DNA from: Cladocopium goreaui
Taxonomy: Eukaryota > Sar > Dinophyceae > Suessiales > Symbiodiniaceae
Assembly: GCA_947184155.2 (NCBI GenBank)
Contig: CAMXCT020001780.1
Coordinates: 503,572-567,571 of the forward strand
Length of the DNA: 64,000 bases
Reading direction: 5' to 3'
The notes beneath the pieces were generated by a model that worked only from the letters and a program-made list of their open reading frames with translations, had not been told where the DNA came from and did not search any database. The position numbers and the translations under genes are program-made. This document shows, one piece after another, positions 48,201-59,200 of the stretch; positions within the stretch are counted from its first letter, which is position 1, and every line of letters begins with the position of its first letter.

Positions 48201-51200
48201 ATATATATACTGTATATATATATACATATATATATATTTACAGGTGCAATATATATATATATATATCTATTTGTACATGTTTGTATCAATGTGTGGCTTT
48301 CCCGCGGAGGATCGAAACTCGTGCCGGTCCCGGTACAATATGTCAATTGATCAACTGGGGAAGGGAAAAAAGGCGCGGACTATCAGCGCTGGGATGCAAT
48401 GCTTCCTTTTTTTTTGTTTCGGATTTCATTTGTATGTCACCTGCTCTCAGTTTCTCAGCATGTGAGACGTTGCTGCAATAAGGGGCACTTGGGGCCCAAA
48501 GTTAGAATGTGGTCCATGATAGCTGTTCGTTTATTTTCCAGACGGTTGATTATGGAATTTGACTACATGTATATAACATACATATAGGTCTATAGGTATA
48601 CATATATATACACATGTACATATATGTACACACATTGCATCAAGTACATACACTTGCGAATGCATGCATACATATATACTTATAAATATATATACATATA
48701 CTCATATTTTTTTGCACAGGACGTTGTTTTGGTCTAGTTTTACTTCTCCACTGGGTGCACATAGTGCACATTTCAGAGAAAAAGAGGCCCCAAAGTTAGA
48801 ATGTGTACTTTTTGTTGTATGTTGAGTTGAGTTGGCGAATACGTCCTCACCCACATGATGTTTAAGTAATTAACTATATACATGTTCATGAAGTATATAC
48901 ATGAACATATACTTGTTTTGCATGATGTTTTTTGTATTGAATAATCTTTGTTGCATCACGGGCATGTACCCCGTTGAGAGTTAGAATGAGCCTGGTAGGA
49001 AATACCGCCCAGAGTTAGAATGTCGTTTTTGCCCCATGCAAAATTCACCCAAGTTAGCGCTTTTTTTCGTATGTGGTTCTAACTCTGATGCCGTTTCATG
49101 TCATTCTAACCTTGGCCTGAAAAAATTTTGGCGTTCCAATCCGTCATTCTAACTTTGAGTCTGTCAGTATATACCGCTGGATGATTTACCACGCACCATG
49201 GGACCGTTCGCCCTCAGGTAGTTCAAAGAGTTGCCCTGCACTGCCCATTGGAATGGCGGCCTATCAGGAGGAAAGGCTCCGCAAAGTTCCTCGGCCTGGA
49301 TGGTTGGAAGCGTTACTGGCTGTGTTGTCTTCCCATGGGTACAACCACTATTGAGGCGATCTATGGGGAATACTGCATGCTTAGATGGCATTTTCAATCA
49401 AGTCCCGGTGAATAAGGTAACATCCCATTCATGCCAGGGTTGGTTATGCCATGTTATACCGTGGTTCGCCAGAGTACTGATCGGGTTTTGATTCATAGTT
49501 ATCTCCCCAAGTTTGTTTGTTTTGTTTTGTTTTCGAATGACTGCATGGCTGGGAAAAACATATGCCATTTGCCATCACTCATGAACTGCATGACGGGGTC
49601 GGAAGCTAGCCGTCTTAGAAACCAAAGAAAAGCCTGCTGTAGTCCTCAACAACAATCCCTCCAGAGACCCGCATCCATGTTTGAATCACAGCCAAGGTTG
49701 GAATGCTGTTGACGGAGCCCGATTCCAAGATCAAATTGGCTGCGGGCTTTGGTCGTCACTGGCCCGATGCCCGGGGTGTTTTCGTGTGCGATGCTTGGTT
49801 GAACACACCACCATGGGTGACACTGCTTGCGAATGGGGAAGATGGAAAATGTCAACTATGTTTGATGGGGGGTATGATGCAAGATAGAGGCCCGATTGCC
49901 ACTTAAGATTGGGATGCCAATGTCCCCTGCACGTTGGAAATTCTGTCAGATTGTTGGAGTGATTGGTTATCACTGTGCTTGGATTCTGGCAACATGTGGC
50001 AGCTGCCACCAAGATGATCCTTTGAGGGACGAGGGTCGCTTTGGTTCCCCACGAAACCCGGCTTCAGAAAGTAGATACTGTATAAACAATCTAATGGTTG
50101 CAGGCATATCATTGAAAGATCAAAAGTTTCCCTTGTTTTTCTACAAGCCAAAGTGAAGGATACTTCATCTTCTCCCAGTATCCCATGCGCCCCTGTCTAC
50201 CTCTGCCACCATCGGCGCCAATGTGGGTACGGGACAAAACCTACATGGGCCGCTTTTCACATCCCCAATGGACTACAGAACCCTTTTCAATTTGTGGACG
50301 ACCCAGTAGAATTTGTCCCCCATTCCTTTAGCGCTTTCCCAAATGTTCGTTGGGAAAGCTTTTGTTGTGGCCAAACCTCAACAGCCACTTTTGCAGCCCA
50401 CTCTTGTGGCCCATCCACCCATTGTTGCCACCATCCGCTGACCCAAAGGACAGCCCGGGGACCTACATCTGGGTCAACGAAGAGGACCACTTTCGCTTCT
50501 TCGCCCGCCAGGAGGGCTGTGCATCTTGGCTTTTGAGCTGAAGCAGGAAGTGGGGGAGGAAGTTGTTCGGTGACAATGGGGTAGATGAGGTGATATGAGA
50601 GTCGTAATATAGAGGGATGGATGGAAGGATCGATGGATAGATGGTTTGATGGATTGGTTGATATATAGATGCATGGATACATATACTTGAGTAGTCTGCA
50701 TTGGCTACAAAAGGGTCTTCTGTAAAGAATTAAAAACAAAAAATACGAAAAAATACAACTCAAAAATACAAAATCTGAATTGCATGGTTTAGAAAATACA
50801 ACAGGTTGGTTTTGCATTTATTTTGCAAGTGGGTTCTTGCTTTTCAAAATGAACATGGGGTTGGCTCTCTGGTTCATGTTTGAATTTGTACTTTTTTTGG
50901 TATTTTGTATGTTTGAAACTTTTGGTTCGTATTTTGTTGTATGTTTGAGATTGCATTCGTATTTATTTTGCATTTTTTGTCAAATTACAAAAAATACACT
51001 TTGTATTTTTGTACTTTTGTTGTATTTTCCATTACTTCCAAAAATGCACTTTGTATTTTTGTATTTTTTTTGTATTTTTCCATTCCTTCACAGATTGCAC
51101 TTTGTCCTTTTGTATTTTTCGTTCTTTAGACATGCCGTCAAAGAACAAAACCGCGAATCCACCAATGTATGTTGTATTTCCCTTTTGTTGATGATTTTGC

Positions 51201-54200
51201 CCCCCTCAGTGTGGCATTTTTTGTAATTTGGTTTTGTATTTTTTGTATGTTTTGTATTTTCAATGATTACAGAGGTTACAGGCTGTAGCCAGCACCCGAC
51301 TACTCAAACATAGACACAAAGTAAGATACATAGATACATAGATACATAGTCTTGTCTTTCTGTTGTGTTGCTGTATTTCTAGTACCGCCCGCGAAACCGG
51401 TTAGATTTTGACCATGTAAAGTGCAGAAAACCACAATCATCCCCCAAACATCACTTTCGCGTGCAAAGGGTAAGCACAGTTTACCCTCTGGTAAACATAC
51501 AAAAGGCTATTGAAAATGGCCATAGAAATAGTGAGTTTCCCCAGTAATAGCATGGTGATGTTCCATAGTTATGTAAAAGTTTACCAGAGGGTAACCGCCA
51601 TCAACATCCATCCTCAGATGTGAAGAATCTATGAATCCGATCGGTGGGCATGGACATCTGCCATCATAGGTGCCATGGACTCGAACTCGAACAGCTCAAA
51701 TTTTATCTCATGATTGGCAGTGATTGACGCCCCATTTTTGTTGGTAGCGCGTAGTGAATTCCATTTTGGTGCCTAAAAACATTTAGTTGTTTTTTTTCAA
51801 ACACCTTGATTAGACCTCTTTTCCGTTCACCTCCCCAACCCAGGAGCTGAAGCATCTCTACGAACGTTTGGTGAAAGCCATGAGCAGCGTGGCAGATGCC
51901 ACCACTGTGGCTGATGGCGAGAGGTACCCTTGGGGGGTCGGCTATAGGTTCAGGTGGTGGAGGGATATGGATAAAAATGCGAATAAGCTTGAATAATGTG
52001 GGTAAAACAATAATAAGCCATCCCCCAAATCACCATAAATAGGTGGTACAAAACATTCCCAAATGGGTGGTTTATGACATTGTTTTACACACATTGCCAT
52101 AGGTATTTTAATGGGATATATTGGGATAATGGTTTTTAACTCTCTGGTGACTTAGCATCGAGAAAACCACCATGTAATGGGCCATGAAATCCATTGCAGG
52201 GTTAACCCACGAACATTTTGTTGTTTGTTAGGGCAGCGATGTGGTTTTTCATCCCCAAGAAAGGTAACTTTTTGGGTAAATGGTGTATGATTGTGTTATG
52301 AAGTTCGGCCATTTAATTCGCCCAGAATCGTTTTTTTTTTTTGGGTTCAACCCCAGAGAGTTCAACTTATTGTTGCATCCAAAACCTAGGAATTTACCAT
52401 ATTTGGGGCCATGAACCAGCTATATGCAAAATATCCATGGGAATTCCCAGAAAATCACTGTGCAGCTGAAGGGTAGCCACCATTCCATTCTTGGCACTTC
52501 CTTCGCTTAACACTCTGCCAGGTGCGGTTTCGCATCCTCGCCACGGTGTCTCGGCATGGCCATGCAGGGATGAACAAAGTCGATCCCCCAGAAAGTGAAG
52601 AAAATTGGCATCCTTAGTTTTGCCATGGGTGATGGTTCAAACATACCACGTGCTTCCGGAAAAATCTAGCATTGTGTCTATTTAGGCGAACCTCTAACCA
52701 TTTGAGTCCCTGTTTGGGCGAGAATTCATGGTGCCGTTTACCTGAGTGGACGATCACTCTCTCAAAAACTGATGTTCCCATTGAAGATGATACTTTCCAG
52801 TCAGCCATGTAAGAAAAATCCAGAGGATGCTTGGAGGTACCATGACAACCGAGCCACAACTGCGATGTTGTCTCAAGAATGTGCGACTTAGTGACCAGGG
52901 TGTGGTGGATTGATTGTAGATTCCAAGTGTTGTTGTGAAAATTTCACAGTTGTGGATCTACGGCTTCTTTATCCAGTTGGTTACAATAGATCCATATGTT
53001 CCCATTTGTTGCTTGTAAATATCCCCATGTTCTGTTGCAATACTCATGTTTACTGGTTAAGATCTCCATAGTGTGCACTGGAGGCGATTCTTGTGCTCTG
53101 AAATTCTTGTTTGCTTGGCAGAGTATTTTAAGGATCGTACTCGGTCGGGCAAAGGAGAGGCCTTGTGCTCTCAACAAGTGAATTTAAGATTCAGCTTGGA
53201 CTTGTTCGTCACAGAACAGGTCCATCCTGCCACCTATTGGTGGCACCTTGCCAGCGAGATGCCCATCGAATCGTTTGAGGCGATGGTTCGCGCCATTAGC
53301 GACACCGGCGGCATAGATGTGCCGGCCGAGTTTAGCTATATGGGCTCCGACCCATTGCAGGTGCGCCAGGAGATGATCAGAGAGTTGTCAAAGGAGACGA
53401 CAGGACATGCCCAGTGCGAAGTCCTCAGGTTGGCCATTTTGGTCAACCTTGTAGGACCGAAAAAAGTGAGCAACACTCTGGGTGACAAACAGGCCAAGTT
53501 TGGGGTACACTTGGTTCAGGCTGTGGGTCAAGCCCCGCGGGATTCGAAGAGGTGCCAGATGAGAGCTGCGGCATCTTCATTATTGAATGCAGTAGCAGCA
53601 GCATTTCCTGAACTAGGCCTCATGCTCCTGTCCACCAATTCAGGAAAACCCTGCACATCATGACTCCAACTCAATTTGACTTTAGGGCTCACCAATGCCT
53701 TGAGACGAAGAGATGAGCAGCTGATTGGTGCCGCAGGGGTATGTTCTCCCCAAAATGTGTGGCTTTATTGCTACAAATTGCCAATGCTGTGGATTCTAGT
53801 CGTACACCAGCTCTACTCTACCCCATACTCGCCAGATCCATATCCAAAATCGGCACCCCAACATTCGGTTTAAAACCTTTTGTTCCATTTTTTTGCACAA
53901 GTACAGTAAGCCCTATAACCCATCTAGATCTGAAAACCTGGCATACCTCCAAACTTGCTTGGTTGGTGGTTTGGAACATTTTTGAGGGGGGTAGGTATAC
54001 CACCAATTAGTTGCCGTTTTAGATCATTTTAGTCGGGACCATGATGAACTGAGGCACGGCTGGGTCACCAGTGACCCTTCCCGCCTTGGCGCGGCCCTGC
54101 GGGTGACCATGACCTTGCGCATTCCGCGCTTGGCCAATGCGGTGGGAGTTGGGAATGGGGCAATTTTGCTGGGGAAAGTGACTTACTGGTGCTTAGCAGG

Positions 54201-56183
54201 GAATGAGGGAATGATCCATAATCACTAGTAATAATCATCCCATTCCCCCATTCCCATCCATTCCCTGCTAAGCACCAGTAAGGTGAGAGTATAAATGTGT
54301 AAAGCATCGAATTCATAACTGATCTTCAAAAAGATGGAAAAAGGGATCAAAATTGTGGAAACCACTTTTCAACCTTTTTGTTTGGCCCCTATATACCACT
54401 ATGGACCCAAGATCAGAGCCCAAGTGTTTGTACCAATGGATCGGGCCCATGTCGCTGAGGGAGGAAGATTTAAGGAAGACCTTGCTGAAGGGGCAGAACC
54501 AAGACTGTAAGATAGTTGTTGAAAGGACAACTAAAGAATATATACATATATATTAAGCATAGTTGTTAACTAACCATATTAACCATATTGGGTGGTCAAG
54601 AAATCTCCTTTTCTGGAAATCAAGCTACCCATTGTTTGGCGCAAGACGGACGAGCTAAGACTTGGATCTCCACCTACCAGCGGCAGGTGGATGTGGTGAG
54701 CCTTTGCCAATCACTGAACTTGGACTCTGGGCTGCCAGGGCGGTCCTTGTGGGATGGTCGTCCCCTGGGGCTGTTGGAAGTGGATTTGCACACCCCGGAT
54801 TGGTGTCTTGAGTTGTTTTGCACCAAACGACATATGTGGTCACCCTTGTAGGTTGTTTCTTGGTTTGTATCCCTGTGTATGTGCTGGTTCGTTACAAAGT
54901 GTCCCCGGGATTTATTCATGTCCCAGATTTGGCATTTGACCGTCGTTAAACGCCGTTAGTTACACCCTCCCCTATGAATCAATAGCTTGGAACTGCTTCC
55001 ATTCAACCCGATGATTTCTTGTTAGTTTCCTTACCATTAACATCCATTAACACCCCCTAGAGTTGAATCCGTTCTCAGGGCGGAGAAACATCACCCCTCA
55101 TAAACAATCAGATTAGTGTTTGAAATTGGTATGCCTAAATTGTTCTTGTCCAACGACACCCCATGTTTTCTTTTTATTATCAATATCATTGTACCAAGTC
55201 TTATTCACATTAGACCTTCGGTTCGTATTTCTCCCCTGGTATAGTCTTGCTTTTGATATCAACACATGATAGTTAGTTTTAGTACATTACATAACTTGTA
55301 GTGATCTCCATTAATTTGAAAATAAAGCCAATAGCAAAGTATATTGCGCCCATTCAAATTCCCTGAGGAATGCGATTCCAGCACTTCTGCCATCAGCGGC
55401 AACTTGTGGCAGATCCACAGCAGCGCGGCCGTGGGCCTCACCGAGGTGCCTGGGGATTTAGTTCCTATCGTAACGGGTTGTTTCAGATAACTCGAGTGAT
55501 ATGTTTGGTGGAGATAAAAGCAGCTCCAAACCCTGACTCTTGTGCTTCCTTTACCTTCCTTCCCTATGTTTTCGAGAAAAAACTCCAGAGATTTCAGGTG
55601 GAGATGATGAACTCCTGGATCAAAGCCTGCAGTTTATTGGTGAACCTCGAGCAGCGCCTGGAGAAAGGCCCCTCCGAAGAAATAGGCGTCAAAATCCCAC
55701 CTTTTGTGGTTTTCAGTGCTAGATTGCGGGAACAAAATCGTCACTTGGATGCTGAAAAAATCTTGTGGTAGAGTGACCGAAGAAATTACCAAAGAATTTG
55801 GTGCAGATCTCAAGGATGATTTTTTTACAGACTTAAAGGATGATCTTACACAGGTCCAAACTCCCTGAATTGGCGGCTCTGACAGGTCAGTCCATGTTCG
55901 AAGTGCTGCCAGGCAGGATTTGGGAGCAACTGAGCCAACTGAAATCTAACATTTGGAACCCTGGTCAATGTTTTTTAGTTGGGGTAGGTTTGGTTGTCAT
56001 CTTTTTTGGGGACAAATTCCTATGGGTGTGGAGCCTTCCATTGCCAGAGATGATGACTCCCGTTTGAATGGCTATCCCATGCTGTTTTTTATGATCATCA
56101 ATAAATTGCTGGTAAATCCCGAGAAAACCCATATTCGATGGTTAAATGATATATTAAGGATATATATATATATTATATATATA

Positions 56184-56215
<32 letters not shown>

Positions 56216-59200
56216 CGTATCATTGTTATCATTATATCCCATACCATGGATATATCCCCATATTATATCCCATTCTATCCACATTGTTATCCCACTGCAA
56301 CGGTTAAATCCCTCCCATATCCAGGTAATCAAACATGCTTTGCTCGAAAATATCCCCGTTTCTCTCGATGGTTTTCCTCCATTTAGTCATTTAGTTCGGG
56401 GATTGCCCAGCTAGCCTTATTTGATGAGACCGAAGGGTTTCCCGTTACATATCCCCCGTTACCCATTATTAACCCATTCTCAACCATTCACCATGATCAA
56501 TCACATGATCTCCATGATGATCCCACATCTTTGATCTAAATCATGGGAAATTTGTTGTAACTAACATTATCTGGTTGGTGGTTTCAAGCATGGCTTTTAT
56601 CTTCCATAATATATGGGATAGTCATCCCAACTTACTAATATTTTTCAAGATGGGTAAAACTACCAACCAGATTATCATCCCATTATTAACCACGATTAAG
56701 CCACTATTAACTGTAAAATCACATCAAAACCGTAAACCAGTCATCCATTTTAAAAGGATGTTCCCTTAACGATCCCATGATTACCCCCATGTTGTTCCAC
56801 CCTGGGAAGCTTCCCCCACGCGAGGCATGGGCCTGGACTACCCTGGGCAGCTGCCGCTTTCGGGTGCCTGCCCAGAAGAGATGCCTGACATCTCCAGCTG
56901 TTGCAGCGGCTCGGTGGCGATGGGGATTTTACCAGCAATTTATGGGGGATTAAGTTGATTTTCATTGGATTTCAATGGGATTTATGGTGTATGATTTATT
57001 TGGATTTAATGACATTTAGTTTAATGGGCTGCATGACAAACTGAATGGCAGGTTTACCAGCAATTCGTAGGGAAATGTTTTGATATGGTGAGAAAAATGG
57101 AAATGTTGAGATTTTGCCGTTAACAATTTGGCTAGTTGAAGCGGATGACGGTCGCAATCAACGTCGCCCAACTCGAGATCCTGAGCGTGATTCTAACCAT
57201 CGCCGCAAGTCCAGGCGTGAATCCATTGTCTTCTGAAAGCGAAGCGGATCCTGGAGTGCCTTTTGACCAGCAATCCTCGGACCCGGAAGAGATGCAGGAG
57301 AATATCGGCAAATTTCCGGATGCACGGCCGTGGGCCATGTTGACATCTCGGCCTGAACTACAATTGGACACGAAGTAAACGTTGCAGAGAAGATTTGGAG
57401 GTGCAAATATCAAAAACTTCACCACTCCGGCGTGTCACCTTTGGAAGTCAAAAAACACAAACAAGGCGCCATTTTCAGAGCGCTTTTGGACGCTGAGATG
57501 TACGAAAAGCGACGTTCAACATTCAAAATGATCACCAAAAGTACAACAGTATTGGTTATCTAAGATTTAAGAGATATGCTTTCATATGGTTCTATCTTAT
57601 GCCAGAAGTTTGTGGCGGCGAGGAGTTCTCAAGCAACTATGTGCGTCTCATGACGTAATTGGCTTCGTTGGGCCCCACCAGTGGCCTGCCGAAGGCCAAC
57701 GTATTCATCAAAGATTGTGGAGAAAGACGATTCCTCACCAATGGTGGTGAAAAAATATCGTCGACAAGACACTTGGGATTTATGCTGAATCTGTTAACAA
57801 TCGAAAAAGAATATGGATTTAGCCAAAAGAAAATAAAGTTTACCCAGCAGAAATGAATGGTGGTACAAAGCCAACCATAACGGGGATGTGGTGTTGGTTT
57901 AACCACTGGATTGACCGTTTAACCAATCAAGAACGGAAATCATGTAGATTTTGGAGTTACCTCCTTTTCAGACAGACTCATCTTGTAAACCTGGAAACCC
58001 TAGGCTGAATCTACCAAGCAAGCTTCATTGGGTACTGATCAAGTGGTTTTCTACCCAAAAATGTCAATGGTCCATTCTTTGGCCAGATTTATACCCCACA
58101 GCTTCCCAAGTTTAAATCTTCGAATGTTGAGTTACCTAACTCCTGATTCCCCCTGTTTGTCAGTTGATCTTATTTTGGTTGGTTTAGTCCTCATTTTTTG
58201 TTGCTGAAATCCCGATGTTGGTTGGTTCAATCCCATTCTGTGTTGCTCAAATTCCAAAGGTTTGGTTGAATCAATCCTCATCTGGTTGGTGGTTTGGAAA
58301 ATGAAATTTATGACTTTCCATATTTCATCATCCCAACTGACTCATATTTTTCAGAAGGGGTTGAAACCACCAACCAGTCATTTCTTCTTGAAACCACCAC
58401 ACTTTTCCACCTTTAAACAGGTGCCCCCAGCCTCCCCAGGTTTGGTGGCCACCTGCCTCCGCGGCAACCCGGAGCTCTATGCCACGCATCGCAGCTTGAG
58501 TACGTCCACGGGCATAGGCGGAGAGTTCTGCACTGCTTGGGTGGTTTTTGATGATGGAAGTCCCTGGTTGGAGGTCACGAAAAAGGGGGAAAAACATGGG
58601 GAAAAGAATATGAAAAATGATGGAAAACGAAGAGAGTAGGTTAGTATCCTGGGTTGGTTGGTTTGAGACTAGAGTATATCCCCAAAATCGCATTTTCAGA
58701 GGGAAGGAAAATGATGATAAACCATTGGATTACAGGTACCATATGTTCAGACAAACCACATGGAGGTTTCTTAAAATGGGGGATCCCCAAGTCACCATGG
58801 GTTTCAATACTAAAATGGTCAAATATTGGATGACTTGGGGGTACTGGTACCTCCGTTTCTTTGGTAACTGGTGATATTCGATCAATTGGGTTATTATCAT
58901 ATGTTTGTTATCCATTATACAAATGGGTATAACTCGTGTAATAACCACATATAACCACCATAGGTGGTATTTTTTGCCCTTGTACCTAGGGTTATATACC
59001 CATGTATAACCTCAACTGCACCCCCAAGAATCCAATTCCAGATGGCAAACAGGTGGTGGAGCGAACAGTGGGTTGGTAAGCCGCGTCACAACAAATTAAA
59101 ACTGTGTTTCCCAACAATAAGAGAAACTAGATATATGGGTCCCAGAAAAATAGAAGAGGCTGCAGATGATATTTATACCATTTTTACCTGACATCTTACA

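Larger units (their letters stand above)
17542..49167. mobile_element. Giant (~31.6 kb) TIR-bounded DNA transposon
   Basis: The left end reads CTGACGGACTTAAAGTTAGA-ATG. The reverse complement of the right end reads CTGACAGACTCAAAGTTAGA-ATG: two mismatches over 23 bases, with weaker similarity for about 25 more (both contain TTGG, GTTCC/GAACG and AAAATTTT). TATA flanks both sides (17538-17541 and 49168-49171), consistent with a TA or TATA target duplication. The GTTAGAATG nonamer and dense (TA)n tracts are confined between these ends. Cargo: OTU protease, membrane protein, disordered proteins, ASCH-methyltransferase and a DDE-type protein. It lies in an intron of the kinase gene. A TA duplication plus DDE motifs suggests the broad Tc1/mariner-pogo assemblage, but this is inference. 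Confidence 0.8.
17542..49167. repeat. Dispersed GTTAGAATG nonamer (more than 30 copies)
   Basis: Forward copies begin at 17556, 17740, 18398, 19691, 23161, 23713, 24271, 24795, 25361, 25885, 26444, 28667, 29314, 32989, 33481, 33972, 34463, 34954, 37015, 37594, 39059, 44718, 45347, 46344, 48501, 48795, 48980 and 49014. Inverted copies (CATTCTAAC) begin at 42339, 43922, 45083, 49102 and 49145. Most are preceded by CAGA or CAAA. Near-matches occur at 17650, 20465 (inverted), 29949 and 49076 (inverted). I found none at 1-17541 or 49168-64000. Several lie 7-55 bases upstream of a probable 3' splice site. Confidence 0.85.

Noticed and set aside
17542-49167. Maverick/Polinton, Starship or herpesvirus-like (Teratorn) identity
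   Set aside because: No DNA polymerase B, retroviral-type integrase, capsid, packaging ATPase or tyrosine recombinase motifs were seen in any frame.
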